Below are positions 16,868 through 27,278 of a stretch of DNA of 64,000 nt, in pieces. A model generated the notes under the pieces. That model worked only from the letters and a program-made list of their open reading frames with translations. It had not been told where the DNA came from and ran no database searches. Each line of letters begins with the position of its first letter. The stretch's first letter is position 1. This DNA comes from Ramlibacter paludis (GTDB taxonomy: Bacteria > Pseudomonadota > Gammaproteobacteria > Burkholderiales > Burkholderiaceae_C): positions 992,001 through 1,056,000 of the forward strand of contig NZ_JAKLTM010000001.1 of assembly GCF_022012305.1 (NCBI RefSeq). The letters run 5' to 3'. The position numbers and the translations under genes were made by a program.

Positions 16868-18175
16868 ATGGATTTCCTGCTGATCGCCTTCCTCACCCTG
16901 CTCAACGGCCTGTTCGCCATGTCCGAAATGGCGCTCGCGTCCAGCCGCAAGGCGAGGCTCGCGGCAATGGCCGAAACCGGCGACGGGGGCGCGCAGGCGG
17001 CGCTCAAGCTGATGGAGCACCCGACGCAGTTCCTGTCGACGGTGCAGGTGGGCATCACCTCCATCGGCATCCTCAATGGCATCATCGGCGAGGCCGCCTT
17101 CAGCGCGGAACTCGCCGCCTGGCTGCAGGGCCACGGCGTGCCGGCGCGCTACGCCGCCGTCGCGGCCACGGCCATCGTGGTGGCCGCCATCACCTACGTC
17201 ACCATCCTGTTCGGCGAGCTGGTGCCCAAACGCATCGGACAGCTCTATCCCGAAACGGTCTCGCGCGTCGCGGCCCGTCCCATGCGCTGGCTCGCCAAGG
17301 CGGCCGGGCCTTTCGTCAAGCTGCTGTCCGCGTCGACGCAGGCGATGTTGAAGCTGCTGGCCATCGACACCACCACGCCGCGCGGCATGACCGAGGAGGA
17401 GATCGCGCACAGCCTGGAAGAGGGCGTGGACGCCGGCGTGATCGAGCAGCACGAGCACCAGATGGTGCGCAACGTGTTCCACCTGGACGACCGCCCGCTC
17501 ACCTCGATGATGATTCCGCGGCTGGACATCGGCTGGCTGGAAGCGACGATGCCCGTGCGCGAATGCCTCGAGCGCGCCGGCCAGGGCGAGCCGCACTCCT
17601 GGTACCCGGTGTGCCGTGGCTCGCTCGACGACGTGGTCGGCGTGGTGAGCGTGGCCAAGCTGCTGTCGCTGGGCCCCAACCACGAAGGCCCGGTCGAGCC
17701 GCACGCGGTGCCGGCGCGCTTCGTGCCTGAAACCCTGAGCGGCATGGAATTGCTGGAGCACTTCCGCACCGAAGCCGCGCGCCTGGTGTTCGTCGTCGAC
17801 GAGTACGGCGTGGTGCAAGGCCTGCTGACGCCGCACGACCTGCTGGAGGCGATCACCGGCGAGCTGCAGCCCGCCGCGGCCACCGAAGCCTGGGCCACGC
17901 AGCGCGAGGACGGCTCCTGGCTGCTCGATGGCCTGATGCCGGTGTCCGAACTGAAGGCCCGCCTCGACATCCGCGAGCTGCCGGGCGAGGACAAGGGCCG
18001 CTACAACACGCTGGCCGGCCTGCTGATGTCGGTGTCCGGCAGCCTGCCGTCGCCGGGTGAGCGTATCGACATCGACGAATGGGTGTTCGAGGTGGTGGAC
18101 CTGGATGGCCGCCGCATCGACAAGGTGCTGGCCGTGCACGTGCCGCAGCCGGAGCCGGCGGCCGCGCAGGCTTGA
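16868..18175 (+). CDS. CorC/HlyC-family transporter-like protein (DUF21-CBS)
   Basis: 435 residues. The N-terminal DUF21/CNNM membrane domain (1-190) has three or four helices and the conserved MSEMALASSRKARL and FGELVPKRIG motifs. A CBS pair (about 210-340) and the C-terminal CorC_HlyC domain (about 350-425) follow. CNNM relatives move or sense magnesium, with nucleotide bound at the CBS pair. Some are annotated as hemolysins without evidence. Its stop is 17 bases before the SapC-family start. Confidence 0.93.
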   Translation: MDFLLIAFLTLLNGLFAMSEMALASSRKARLAAMAETGDGGAQAALKLMEHPTQFLSTVQVGITSIGILNGIIGEAAFSAELAAWLQGHGVPARYAAVAATAIVVAAITYVTILFGELVPKRIGQLYPETVSRVAARPMRWLAKAAGPFVKLLSASTQAMLKLLAIDTTTPRGMTEEEIAHSLEEGVDAGVIEQHEHQMVRNVFHLDDRPLTSMMIPRLDIGWLEATMPVRECLERAGQGEPHSWYPVCRGSLDDVVGVVSVAKLLSLGPNHEGPVEPHAVPARFVPETLSGMELLEHFRTEAARLVFVVDEYGVVQGLLTPHDLLEAITGELQPAAATEAWATQREDGSWLLDGLMPVSELKARLDIRELPGEDKGRYNTLAGLLMSVSGSLPSPGERIDIDEWVFEVVDLDGRRIDKVLAVHVPQPEPAAAQA

Positions 18176-18192
18176 TGGAGGAGGGGAGTCCG

Positions 18193-18951
18193 ATGTCGGA
18201 ACCGATGTACTACGAGAAGCCGGTGCTGCTCGATCGCACGAAGCACCGCAAGCGCAAGGTGAAGCCCAGCACCAGTTTCGCCTTCGCGCGCCGCGCCAAT
18301 TCGGTCTACCTCGCCGGCGTGGAGTTCGGCGAGGCCTGCAAGGAATACGCGGTGGTCTTCACCCGCGGCGCCAACGGCAAGGTGCTGCCGGTGGTGATGC
18401 TGGGCCTGCGCGCGCGCGAGAACCTGTTCGTCGATGCGCAGAACCGCTGGACCGGCCGCTACATCCCGGCCTTCGTGCGCCGCTATCCCTTCGTGCTGGC
18501 CGAACTGCCCGGGCAGTCGCTGGGCGTCTGCATGGACGAGGCCTATGCCGGCCTGAACGACGAGGAGGGCGAGCCGCTCTTCGACGACGCGGGCAAGGAC
18601 ACGCCCTTCCTGCGCAACGCGCTCGATTTCCTCACGCAGTACCAACGCGAGTACCTGCGCACCGAGGCTTTCTGCCAGAAGCTGGAGCAGGCGGGCCTGC
18701 TGACCGAGATGAACGCGCGCGCCGACCTGGTGGACGGCCGCAGCTTCACGGTGGGCAGCGTGCTGGTGGTCGACGAAAAGAAGCTGCTGGCGCTGCCCGA
18801 TGCCACGGCGCTGGGGCTGTTCCGCTCCGGTGAGCTGCACCTGGTTTCGATGCACCTGCTGTCGCTGTCCAACATGCAGCGGCTGGTGGACCGGCTGGCG
18901 GAGCCGGGCGCCAAGGGCCTGGCGGCCGATCAGGCGGCGCTGCTGGAGTAA
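18193..18951 (+). CDS. SapC-family protein
   Basis: 252 residues. The N-terminal YYEKPVLLDRTKHRKRKVKP and the FARRANSVYLAGVEFGEA block are typical of the SapC family (PF07277). That family is linked to S-layer or peptide-resistance names, but its activity is unproven. ATG 18193 is chosen because GGAGGAGGGGAG lies just upstream; an in-frame ATG at 18175 overlaps the previous stop. It probably shares an mRNA with the CorC-like gene. Its last 22 bases overlap the convergent gene at 18930-19256. Confidence 0.88.
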   Translation: MSEPMYYEKPVLLDRTKHRKRKVKPSTSFAFARRANSVYLAGVEFGEACKEYAVVFTRGANGKVLPVVMLGLRARENLFVDAQNRWTGRYIPAFVRRYPFVLAELPGQSLGVCMDEAYAGLNDEEGEPLFDDAGKDTPFLRNALDFLTQYQREYLRTEAFCQKLEQAGLLTEMNARADLVDGRSFTVGSVLVVDEKKLLALPDATALGLFRSGELHLVSMHLLSLSNMQRLVDRLAEPGAKGLAADQAALLE

Positions 18952-19256
18952 CGCGCGGGGTCGATGACCTCGATCGCGCCTTCGGCCACCCACTGGCCCA
19001 GCAGCGCTTCGAGCTTGGCGCGCTCCATCCGCGTCCGCGTGAGCACCCACTGGCGGTTCACGGGGCGGCTGCTCATCACCGACAGCATGCGGTAGATCTC
19101 GGCGGTACGGCCGGCCTCGGTCAGTTCCGGCCAGGCCTTGAGCCGGTAGATCAGGTCGGCGCCGGGCACGCGGCTGGCCGGGCGGGACTCGCTGAACGAG
19201 CCCGTCTCCCGGCGGCCGAACAGGCGGCGCATGGCGGTGAAGGGCAGTGTGAGCAT
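18930..19256 (-). CDS. Small basic protein, unknown function
   Basis: 108 residues. The N-terminus LPFTAMRRLFGRRETGSFSE is basic. The rest looks like a small helical domain with RTAEIYRMLSVMSSRPVNRQ and an ERAKLEALLGQWVAEGAIEVI segment reminiscent of a winged-helix-like unit. No family is recognised. ATG 19256 has AGGAAA upstream, placed in the loop of a perfect inverted repeat (19258-19275). The C-terminus overlaps the SapC gene tail-to-tail by 22 bases. Confidence 0.65.
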   Translation of the reverse strand: MLTLPFTAMRRLFGRRETGSFSESRPASRVPGADLIYRLKAWPELTEAGRTAEIYRMLSVMSSRPVNRQWVLTRTRMERAKLEALLGQWVAEGAIEVIDPARYSSSAA

Positions 19257-19257
19257 G

Positions 19258-19275
19258 CGTACAGTTTCCTGTACG
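19258..19275. promoter_or_regulatory. Perfect inverted repeat over the ribosome site of the 19256 gene
   Basis: CGTACAG, TTTC and CTGTACG form a perfect 7-4-7 inverted repeat two bases from the start codon. On the transcribed strand the Shine-Dalgarno bases GGAAA sit in the loop. It could be a TetR-type operator or an RNA hairpin that controls translation. Further inverted arms lie between here and crcB (ACCGTG at 19284 with CACGGT at 19308; TTAGGC at 19290 with GCCTAA at 19323). Confidence 0.4.
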
Positions 19276-19339
19276 GATCAGTTACCGTGTTAGGCGATTG
19301 GTCGTACCACGGTCAGCGGATTGCCTAAGCCGGATGTTG

Positions 19340-19729
19340 TCAGTTGGACAGCCAGCGGACGGTGGCGAGCCCCAGGGCGGTCAGCAGCAGCGAGCCTGCC
19401 AGGTGGGTTACCGCGATGGTGAGCGCCCACCCAGTGCGCCCGCTCACGAGCTGGTTGACGACTTCGGCGGAGAAGGTCGAGAAGGTCGTGAGCCCGCCCA
19501 GCACCCCGGTCACCAGGAAAAGTCGCAGCTCCGGCGGCAGGTCCGGCCGCAGCGCCAGCCAGCCCAGGACCAGCCCGATGGCATAGCCCCCGAGCAGGTT
19601 GGCCGCCAGCGTGCCCAGCGGCAGGTCGGGCAGCAGCGGATTCAGCCGGGTGCCCAGCACCCAGCGCAGCAAGGCGCCGCATGCGGCGCCGGTTCCTATG
19701 GCGGCAATGGAACTGAGCATGGGCGGCAC
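19340..19729 (-). CDS. crcB: Fluoride ion channel CrcB/Fluc
   Basis: 129 residues with four membrane helices. Family motifs are GTGAACGALLRW, NLLGGYAIG and the GGLTTFSTFS turn that holds the central sodium. It works as an antiparallel homodimer exporting fluoride. ATG 19729 or ATG 19720 may be the start. I looked for a fluoride riboswitch in the 62-base divergent spacer and did not find its conserved core. Confidence 0.95.
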   Translation of the reverse strand: MPPMLSSIAAIGTGAACGALLRWVLGTRLNPLLPDLPLGTLAANLLGGYAIGLVLGWLALRPDLPPELRLFLVTGVLGGLTTFSTFSAEVVNQLVSGRTGWALTIAVTHLAGSLLLTALGLATVRWLSN

Positions 19730-19791
19730 TTATACACTTTGTGGGCACGCCCGCTGCGCCGGCCTCTGCAAGAATGGCTCCCAGGGAAGCA

Positions 19792-22212
19792 ATGCAGAAC
19801 AAGAACGAGCCTCGCGTTCCGGACCGGCTCTACGCCGCGCTGATCGGCCTGGGTTACCTGCTGGCCGGCCTGGTCTGGATCGGCTTTTCCGACGAGGCCG
19901 GCAGCCTGCTGTTCTCCTCGTCCGAAACCCTCACCCGCTACCAGACCTACAAGGGCGCCGCCTTCGTCACGGTCACCGCTTTGCTGGTGTTCGTGCTGGC
20001 GGCGCGCCGCGTCGGGCTGGTCGAGCCGCCGCCGGTGCGCCGGCGCGGGCCCAGCCTCAGCGCCCTCTTGGCCGGACTGGTGCTGGTGACCGCGCTGCCG
20101 CTGGTGGTGCTGATCGGCTTCGACCTGGTGCGCCTCACCGAGAGCCGGGCCACGGAGGCCAATGCGCTGGCGCAGGGAGCGGCCAAGTCCACCGCTTCTT
20201 CCGTGGAGTCCTTCCTGGAAGAGCGGGCGCGCCTCGCGCAGGTGCTGGCGCGCCGGCCCCTGGTGCTGGCGGTGCACGGCGACAAGTGCGATCCCCTGCT
20301 CACCGAGGTGGCGGGACTGCACGAGGAGCTGCGCAACATCGCCGTGCTGGACCTGCAGGGCGAGATGGTCTGCGCCGCCCATCCCGGCTTCTACGTGCCG
20401 GTCACGGCGCAGCAGCTGGCGGGGCAGGGCGTCGGCCTGGTGAGCCCGCCGGTGGCGGCGCCGGCGGGCCCGACGCTGGCCCTGACCTATCCCGTGCGGA
20501 CGCCGGGCAACGAACTGGTGGGCAGCGTGCAGCTGCTGGTGGCGGCCTCGTTCCTGGAACGGCTGGTCGCCAACGACGCGCCCAAGGGCGTGGTGGGCAC
20601 CTTGATCACGGCCCAGGGTTACGTGCTGGCGCGCTTCCCGGCCCTGCCGGGCTTGCTGGGCAAGCGCATGCCGAACGTCTCGACTTTCATCGGCCCCTTG
20701 CAAGGCGGGGGCGACCGCGTGGTGGCCAAGGGCATCGACGGCGTCGAGCGCTTCTACGCGATGCGGCGCGTCGGCAATTCGGACCTGCTCGCCGTCGCCG
20801 GCGTGGACGTCGACGAAACGCTGGGGCCCGTGCGCGCTGGCGCCTTGCGCTCGCTGGGCATCGCGGGCGCGGTGCTGCTGCTCGCCGCGCTGCTGGTGAC
20901 ATCCATCGTGCGCCGCATTGCCGCGCCGATGAAGGGCCTGGCGCTGGCGGCCGACGCCGTGGCGGCCGGCCAGTTCGACCGGCGCTCGCCCGAGGCCGGC
21001 CCGCGCGAAGTGGCCGCCGTGGCGGCGCAGTTCAACCGCATGCTGGACCGGCTGCCGGCGCTGGAGCATGCGCTGCGCGAAAGCGAGTCGCGCCATCGCA
21101 CGCTGCTGGAGAAGCTGTCGCGCAACATTCCCGGCATGATCTTCCAGCTGCGCATGACGGACGCGGGCCACGCCTCGCTGCCGTTCGCGAGCGAAGGCAT
21201 CCTGCCGCTGTTCGAGGTGCTGCCGGAGCAGGTGCGCGAGGATGCGTCGCCGGTGCTGGCGAGCGTGCACCCGGAGGACGCGGAGAAGATGGCCCGCGCG
21301 CTGGAAGACTCGCGCCGGGGCCTGAGTTACCTGGCCCTGGAGTTCCGCGTGCTGTTGCCGAGCCGGGGCCTGCGCCACTACCTCACCTACGCGCAGCCCG
21401 AGCGCGAGGAGGGCTCCGTGCTGTGGCATGGCTGCACAGTAGACGTCACGCCGCTGGAACAGGCGCAGCAGGCGCTGCGCCTGGCCAACGAGAACCTGGA
21501 GGCGCGCGTGGCCGACCGCACGCGGGCGCTGGCGGCCGCCAACGAATCGCTGGAAAGTTTTTCCTATTCGGTGGCCCACGACCTGCGCGCGCCGCTGCAG
21601 GCCATCGAGGGATTCAGCGACGCGCTGCCTGCGCTGATGCAGGCGGGCGACCGGGAACGGACCGAACGCCTGGTGCAGCGCATCGTGGCCAACACGGCGC
21701 AGATGGGACGCATGATCGACGGTTTGCTGGCGGTGGCGCGCGCGGGCAAGGAGCAGCTGGCGGATGAAGAGGTGGCGCTCGTGGCCCTGGTGCAGGACTT
21801 GCTGGCCGAACTGAAGGTGCCGGCGGGCACGCGCGTGGACATCGGCGCGTTGCCGGTGGTGCGCGCCGACCCGGCGAGCCTGCGCCAGGTGTGGTGGAAC
21901 CTGCTGGCGAACGCCCTGAAATTCACCAGCCGCCGCGACGATGCGCAGGTCGCCATCGGCAGCGAGCGCCAGGGCGACGAGCTCGTGTTCTTCGTGCGCG
22001 ACAACGGCGCGGGTTTCGATCCGCAGTTCGCCGGCCGCCTCTTCACCGCGTTCCAGCGCCTGCACGATGCGAACGAATTCGAGGGCAGCGGCATCGGGCT
22101 GGCACTGGCGCGCCGCGTCGTGGAAAGCCACGGCGGCCGGATCTGGGCGCAGGGCCGCCCCGGCGAGGGCGCGACCTTCTACTTCAGCCTGCCGGCGAGC
22201 CGCGCGGCCTAG
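19792..22212 (+). CDS. Sensor histidine kinase with large extracytoplasmic sensor
   Basis: 806 residues. Two N-terminal helices (about 10-30 and 55-75) and a third (about 90-115) lead into an outer sensor of roughly 220 residues resembling dCache. A fourth helix (about 345-370) and a HAMP linker come next, then a PAS-like domain starting near [11 protein letters not shown] coiled coil precedes HisKA with His596 in [14 protein letters not shown] (the phytochrome-like H box). The ATPase domain has [11 protein letters not shown] and [13 protein letters not shown]. No receiver domain is present, so it needs a partner; the convergent receiver proteins are candidates. ATG 19792 is favoured by AGGGAAG; earlier in-frame starts at 19774 and 19741 are weaker. 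Its stop overlaps the next gene's stop by four bases. Confidence 0.9.
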   Translation: MQNKNEPRVPDRLYAALIGLGYLLAGLVWIGFSDEAGSLLFSSSETLTRYQTYKGAAFVTVTALLVFVLAARRVGLVEPPPVRRRGPSLSALLAGLVLVTALPLVVLIGFDLVRLTESRATEANALAQGAAKSTASSVESFLEERARLAQVLARRPLVLAVHGDKCDPLLTEVAGLHEELRNIAVLDLQGEMVCAAHPGFYVPVTAQQLAGQGVGLVSPPVAAPAGPTLALTYPVRTPGNELVGSVQLLVAASFLERLVANDAPKGVVGTLITAQGYVLARFPALPGLLGKRMPNVSTFIGPLQGGGDRVVAKGIDGVERFYAMRRVGNSDLLAVAGVDVDETLGPVRAGALRSLGIAGAVLLLAALLVTSIVRRIAAPMKGLALAADAVAAGQFDRRSPEAGPREVAAVAAQFNRMLDRLPALEHALRESESRHRTLLEKLSRNIPGMIFQLRMTDAGHASLPFASEGILPLFEVLPEQVREDASPVLASVHPEDAEKMARALEDSRRGLSYLALEFRVLLPSRGLRHYLTYAQPEREEGSVLWHGCTVDVTPLEQAQQALRLANENLEARVADRTRALAAANESLESFSYSVAHDLRAPLQAIEGFSDALPALMQAGDRERTERLVQRIVANTAQMGRMIDGLLAVARAGKEQLADEEVALVALVQDLLAELKVPAGTRVDIGALPVVRADPASLRQVWWNLLANALKFTSRRDDAQVAIGSERQGDELVFFVRDNGAGFDPQFAGRLFTAFQRLHDANEFEGSGIGLALARRVVESHGGRIWAQGRPGEGATFYFSLPASRAA

Positions 22213-25200
22213 CGCCAGGCGTCGAGCGCGGCGCGGGTCTGCTCCCACAGTTGCTGCAGGCGCGCGTGGCGCTCGCTCGCGTCACCCGGCCAGCCTTCCT
22301 TCGCGAGTGCCTCGAGCTCGCCCGCCTCCTGGTGCAAGGCGATCGCGCCGACGTTGCCGGCCGAACCCTTGAGCGCATGCGCCGCGGCCGCAAGGGCCTC
22401 GCCGTCGTGCGCGGCGATGGCAGCGGCTATCGCCTCCAGCCGCGCCGGCGTGTCCTGGCGAAACAGGGCGATCACCTCGCGGGTCATGCTGAGGTCTTCG
22501 TCTTCGAACTCGCGGAATTCCTCCAACCGCCCGAAGTCCATCAGTGGCGCGGCGGGTGCGCTCGCCGCGGACGGCTCCACCGCAGCGGGCGCCGAGGCCA
22601 CGCCGCCGATCCACTTCTCCAGCGCCTGCGCCAGCGCCGCCACCTGCAGCGGCTTGGTCAGGTAATCGTCCATGCCGGCTTCGATGCAACGCGCACGGTC
22701 TTCCGCCGACGCCGCCGCCGTCACGGCGATGATGGGCGGCGCCGCCTTGCCGCGCGCCGCCTGGATCTGCCGCGTGGCCTGCAATCCGTCGACGTCCGGC
22801 ATGTTGACGTCCATCAGGATCGCATCGAGCCGCTCGCCCCGGGCCGCCGCATGCGCCACGGCTTCGACCGCCTCGCGGCCGTCGCCGGCGGTGCGCACCT
22901 CGTAGCCCAGTTTCAGCAGGATCGCGCAAGCCACCTTGAGGTTGACCGCGTTGTCGTCCGCCACCAGCACCGTTGCATTCTTCCGCGCCCCCGGTCCGGC
23001 GCCTCCGCTCTGGCCGGCCGCATCTTCGGCCGAAACGCAGCGCAGGATGGTTTCGAACAGCTGGTTCTGGCGCGCCGGCTTCAGCAGCCGCGCGCGGAAC
23101 AACTTGGCGGAGTCGTCGGCGGCCGGCATGAAGCCGGAGCTCAGGAGCACCAGCGGAATGCGCGCCCACGCGGCCTGTGCCTTGACGGCGCGCGCGAAGG
23201 CGACCCCATCCATCTCCGGCATGTGCATGTCGGTCACGATCACGTCCGGGAGGCTGCCCGCGCCCTGCAGCAGCGCCAGCGCTTCCTGCGCCGATGCCGC
23301 GGCGCTGACTTCCATGCCCCACAGCTGCAGCTGGCGCGTGAGCACGCGCACGTTGGTGGCGTGGTCGTCCACCACCAGCACGCGGATCGCCTTCAGGCGG
23401 CCGGCATCGGCCAGGCTGAAGTTCTCCGCCAGCTCGGTCACCGGCGCCGCGATGGTGAACCAGAAGGTCGAGCCCTGGCCGGCGGTGCTCTCGACACCGA
23501 TCTCGCCCCCCATCAGCTCCACCAGCCGCTTGCAGATCGCGAGTCCCAGGCCGCTGCCGCCGTACTTGCGCGTGGTCGACGCATCGACCTGCGAGAAGGC
23601 CTCGAACAGCGAACCGACGCGATCGGCGGGAATGCCGATGCCGGTGTCGCTGACGCGGAACTCCAGCACCGCGCGGCCCTGGCCGTCGTCGGCCGAGCGC
23701 GAGCGCACGTGCACGGCCACTTCGCCGCTCGGCGTGAACTTGACGGCATTGTTCACCAGGTTGATCAGCACCTGGCGCAGGCGCGTGATGTCGCCCTTGA
23801 CCGCCGCGGGCACCGCGCCGGGGCCGTGCTCCGCGATGTCGATGATCAGCTCCAGGCCTTTTTCGCGCGCGCGCGGCGCGGCGATGTCGCAGGCCTCCTC
23901 GATGGCACCGCGCACGCTGAGCGGCTCGGCCTCGAGCTCCAGCTTGCCGGATTCGATCTTGGAGAAGTCCAGCACGTCGTTGATCACTGCCAGCAGCTGG
24001 TCGCTGGACAGGCGGATGGTCTGCAGGTAGTCGCGCTGCTCCGGGTCGAGCGGCGTCTCGGCCAGCAGCGTGCTCATGCCCACCACGCCGTTCAAGGGCG
24101 TGCGGATCTCGTGGCTCATGGTGGCGAGGAAGGCCGCCTTGGCCTGCGCGGCGGCCAGGGCTTCCTCGCGCGAGGCGTTCAGTTGCGCCGTGCGTTCTTC
24201 GACGCGCGCTTCGAGCGTCTCGTTGGCCTGCTGCAGCGCGACGGCATCCGCCTCGACCTGCCTGCGATACGCCTGCAGCTGCTCGGCGCTGTCGTGCAGC
24301 ACTTCCGAAAGCCGGCGCAGCTCGCGGATGCGCGTGCCGTCCTCGCGCACCGGCACTTCGCCGCGCCCGAGCTGTTCCGCCGCGAGCGACAGCCGCCCCA
24401 GCCGCTTGCCGAAGCCGCGCGCCAGCAGGAAGGCGATCAGCGTGCCGAGCGCGATCAGCGCCGCGCCGACGATCGCGGCCTGCCGGAAAGCGCGCTGGAT
24501 GTCGCCGGTGAAATCGCTCTCGGGTGCGGCGACGACCAGCGTCCAGCGCAGGCCGAGCGCCTCGCCGAAAGGCCGCTGCACCATCAGCAGCGCGCCATCG
24601 GCTTGCGCCAGCCGCTGCAGGCTGGTGTCGGCCTGCACGGTGTCGGCGGTGCGGTGCGCGCGCAGCGTTTCCAGCGCGTCGAAGCCGGCGCGGATCACGG
24701 GGTTGGCGCTGTCACGCGGCGTGCGTTGGGTGAAGCCGCCCCCGGTCTTCACGAACAGCGCGTCGCCGGCGGAGCTGGCCACCAGCGCGCCACGGTCGTC
24801 GACGATGAAGGCGCCGCCGCGCGAGCTGATGCGCTGCGTGCGCAGCACGTTGGCCAGCTCCTGCAGGAACAGGTCCGCCGCCACCACGCCGGCCGCGCCG
24901 CCGTCGTCGTCGAACACCGGCTGCGCCAGGCTCACCATCAGCTGGCGGCCGTCGGGCGCCACGCGCACCGGCGTGAAGACGCGGTCCTTCGCCTGCATCG
25001 CGCCGGTGTACCAGGGGCTGGTGCGCGGCTCGAAGCTCGCGGCCTCGGTGGCGACCTGGCGGCTGCGGTCACCGGGCGCCTGGGCCAGCCAGAAGCTGCG
25101 GCCGGCGCCGCTGCTGCGGGTGGCGACGCGCGTGCCGTCGGACGTCGCTTCGACGCCGAAGTATTCGCCGCGCAGGTTGGCGAAGTGCAGGGCCGGCACC

Positions 25201-25508
25201 TCGCGCGACTGGCGCGTGAGCGCGAAGGCGGCTGGTTCGAAGCGCGCCGGCTCGCGCAGCAGCGCGCGCGCCCGTGCCAGCTCGGGGCCCGCGAGGCGCT
25301 CCGGCAGCACGCCATTCAACACGTCGTGCGCCTGGCGCAGCTGCGATTCGGTGCCGGCCTGCACGCGCGAGGCCACCTGCCCGAGCACGGTGCCCGCGAG
25401 CTGTTCGACGGAGGCATTCGCGGCGCGGCCCAGCAGGACGGCCACCAGCACGGCGGGGACCGTGGCCAACAGCACCAGCGTGATGGCCAGGAGGCGGCGC
25501 AGCGTCAT
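22209..25508 (-). CDS. Hybrid sensor kinase with two receivers and Hpt domain (BarA-like)
   Basis: 1099 residues. One helix at about 5-27, an outer dCache-type sensor (about 30-330) and a second helix (about 335-358) are followed by HAMP and a coiled coil. HisKA has His466 in [15 protein letters not shown]. The ATPase domain has [18 protein letters not shown] and GGSGLGLAI. Receiver 1 ([20 protein letters not shown]), receiver 2 ([20 protein letters not shown]) and a C-terminal Hpt domain with His1044 in [11 protein letters not shown] complete it. This is a full phosphorelay in one chain; the output regulator is not encoded next to it. Its ATG overlaps the stop of the receiver-cyclase gene, so the two are co-translated. 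Confidence 0.95.
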   Translation of the reverse strand: MTLRRLLAITLVLLATVPAVLVAVLLGRAANASVEQLAGTVLGQVASRVQAGTESQLRQAHDVLNGVLPERLAGPELARARALLREPARFEPAAFALTRQSREVPALHFANLRGEYFGVEATSDGTRVATRSSGAGRSFWLAQAPGDRSRQVATEAASFEPRTSPWYTGAMQAKDRVFTPVRVAPDGRQLMVSLAQPVFDDDGGAAGVVAADLFLQELANVLRTQRISSRGGAFIVDDRGALVASSAGDALFVKTGGGFTQRTPRDSANPVIRAGFDALETLRAHRTADTVQADTSLQRLAQADGALLMVQRPFGEALGLRWTLVVAAPESDFTGDIQRAFRQAAIVGAALIALGTLIAFLLARGFGKRLGRLSLAAEQLGRGEVPVREDGTRIRELRRLSEVLHDSAEQLQAYRRQVEADAVALQQANETLEARVEERTAQLNASREEALAAAQAKAAFLATMSHEIRTPLNGVVGMSTLLAETPLDPEQRDYLQTIRLSSDQLLAVINDVLDFSKIESGKLELEAEPLSVRGAIEEACDIAAPRAREKGLELIIDIAEHGPGAVPAAVKGDITRLRQVLINLVNNAVKFTPSGEVAVHVRSRSADDGQGRAVLEFRVSDTGIGIPADRVGSLFEAFSQVDASTTRKYGGSGLGLAICKRLVELMGGEIGVESTAGQGSTFWFTIAAPVTELAENFSLADAGRLKAIRVLVVDDHATNVRVLTRQLQLWGMEVSAAASAQEALALLQGAGSLPDVIVTDMHMPEMDGVAFARAVKAQAAWARIPLVLLSSGFMPAADDSAKLFRARLLKPARQNQLFETILRCVSAEDAAGQSGGAGPGARKNATVLVADDNAVNLKVACAILLKLGYEVRTAGDGREAVEAVAHAAARGERLDAILMDVNMPDVDGLQATRQIQAARGKAAPPIIAVTAAASAEDRARCIEAGMDDYLTKPLQVAALAQALEKWIGGVASAPAAVEPSAASAPAAPLMDFGRLEEFREFEDEDLSMTREVIALFRQDTPARLEAIAAAIAAHDGEALAAAAHALKGSAGNVGAIALHQEAGELEALAKEGWPGDASERHARLQQLWEQTRAALDAWR

Positions 25509-26656
25509 CAGGCGGCTTCGGCTTCGGATTCGGTCTCGGTCGGCAGGGCCAGGCCCACCAGCTCCGCCGCGTCCATCGGCTGCGGGCGGCCCGGCAATTC
25601 CAGCAGCGCGCGGCGGCCGGTGCGCACGGCGCCGGTCACCAGGCGCAGCGTGGCCACGCTCATCGCGATCGGCCAGCCCTGGCCGCGCGCCTGCTTCTGC
25701 AGCAGCATCGCGGAGGTGACCGCTTCACCGACCGGCAGCTTGAGCATGCCGCCATGCAGCCCGTCCTGCAGCAGCGTCAGCGTGACCGGGCCGCTGTTGA
25801 GCGCCACGTTCACTTCGAAGGGAGGCAGTTCACGTCCGCCGTAACGGGTTTCCAGGTACTTGGCGATGCCGTGGCCCGATTCCACGAGTCCCAGCGCGGT
25901 GCGTGCCGCGCGCAGGCCGTGGTTGACGGTGCGAGTGTTGGTGTCGTCGGAGAAGACGGCCAGCAGGCCCTCGCCGACGAACTGCATGGAGCGCGCGCCG
26001 AACAGGTGGGCGGTGTCGTTGGCGCTGCCGTAGAACTTCTTCACCAGCTCGGTGAGCTCGGCGGCTTCCAGCTTCTGCGCCACCTCGGCATAGCGCGGGA
26101 TGTCGACGAAGAGGACGGTGGCGGATTCGAAGCGCTCGTCGCCGGCGCCGCCCTGGCCGCTGGGCCAGCGCTCGCTGAGCTCGTGCGCCAGGCGCGTCTC
26201 GTACAGCCGGGCCAGCTCGTGCTTTTGCTCGACCAGCGCGTTGCTCACGGCCGATTCGATGGCCATCGCCTGCAGGTTGGCCTGGACTTGCCGCTTGTTC
26301 AGCTGCGCGGCGACCGCGTCGCGCAGTTCGCCCGGCCGGAAGGGCTTGGTGATGTAGTCGTCGGCACCCGTCGTCATGCCGATGCGCATGTGGGCGCGCT
26401 CTTGCAGCGAGGTGAGCAGGATGACGGGAGTGGCGGCGAGCTCGGGCGACTGCCTCAGCTGCGCGAGCATCTCGAAGCCGTTCATTTCCGGCATCTGGAC
26501 GTCGCTGATCACGAGGTCGGGCTGGCGGTCCTGGCACAGCAGCAGGCCGGTGCGGCCGTTCTCGGCGGCCGCAACCGTGTGGCCTTCCTTCTTCAGCACC
26601 GACGTGACGAGCGTGCGCGTGGCCGCATCGTCCTCCATCAGAACGATCATTGCCAT
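25508..26656 (-). CDS. Response regulator with class III nucleotidyl cyclase-like domain
   Basis: 382 residues. The receiver (1-122) has phospho-acceptor Asp52 in [10 protein letters not shown] and Lys in ITKPF. A helical linker precedes a cyclase homology domain (about 170-345) with the first metal Asp in VLFVDIPRY. The second metal position, normally GDG, reads GEG ([10 protein letters not shown]), a Glu in place of Asp. It may therefore have low or altered cyclase activity, or act as a regulatory dimer. The gene precedes and overlaps (ATGA) the hybrid kinase gene, its likely phosphate donor. Confidence 0.88.
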   Translation of the reverse strand: MAMIVLMEDDAATRTLVTSVLKKEGHTVAAAENGRTGLLLCQDRQPDLVISDVQMPEMNGFEMLAQLRQSPELAATPVILLTSLQERAHMRIGMTTGADDYITKPFRPGELRDAVAAQLNKRQVQANLQAMAIESAVSNALVEQKHELARLYETRLAHELSERWPSGQGGAGDERFESATVLFVDIPRYAEVAQKLEAAELTELVKKFYGSANDTAHLFGARSMQFVGEGLLAVFSDDTNTRTVNHGLRAARTALGLVESGHGIAKYLETRYGGRELPPFEVNVALNSGPVTLTLLQDGLHGGMLKLPVGEAVTSAMLLQKQARGQGWPIAMSVATLRLVTGAVRTGRRALLELPGRPQPMDAAELVGLALPTETESEAEAA

Positions 26657-26748
26657 GGTTCGGGGAATTCCTTCAAGCTTGCGGAGGCGGCGCGGACCGC
26701 ACGCCTCCGCCCCGGCATCTTAACGCCGGGTCCCCGACCGCGGCGGGA

Positions 26749-27063
26749 TCAAGCCGACAGGTCGGGCTTGAGCTCCTGCAGGGGGATCACGCCCTGGTCG
26801 CCGTCTTCGTACAGCAGGAAGGCCACGTTGCCCATCGCGCGCCAGCAGGCCACGAAGTTCTGGCCCTGGAACACCGCGGTGGCGGCATGGAACTCTTCGT
26901 GCTGGCCCGCTTCCAGGCGGCCGAGCACCAGCTTGCTGGCGCAGGCGGCTTCGGACAGGCGGACCGAGTCGTTGCCCTGGCGAGCGACGAGGTCCTGGGC
27001 AAAGCTGGGCGCCGCGGCGAAAGCGGCGGCAGCGACTGCGGCGGCGAGGGCAAAGGCTTTCAT
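26749..27063 (-). CDS. Small exported protein, unknown function
   Basis: 104 residues. A clear signal peptide (MKAFALAAAVAAAAFAAAPS, cut near SFAQ) is followed by about 80 residues with two cysteines (ACASKL and VACWRAM) that could form a disulphide in the periplasm. No family is recognised. It stands alone between the receiver-cyclase gene and the SDR gene. Confidence 0.75.
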   Translation of the reverse strand: MKAFALAAAVAAAAFAAAPSFAQDLVARQGNDSVRLSEAACASKLVLGRLEAGQHEEFHAATAVFQGQNFVACWRAMGNVAFLLYEDGDQGVIPLQELKPDLSA

Positions 27064-27278
27064 TCGGGTTCTCCGGTGTTAAAGCGCGTCTTCAGCGGTA
27101 GGAAGAACTGATCTCGGCGCCACGGAGCGAATGCTCGCGCCAGCGCCGCGCGCCCCCTGTAGGACCGGCGGTGTCAGCAGCGTGCGCGAAATGCGGTTAA
27201 GCAGCGCGGTGTTTGGGAGGAAGCCGCCAGCCACGGCTGACACGGATTCCGGGCCGCGCCGCGGAAGTGTGGAATATG

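Noticed and set aside
19730..19791. Fluoride riboswitch upstream of crcB
   Set aside because: The 62-base spacer lacks the conserved riboswitch core and is too short to hold it along with the promoters.
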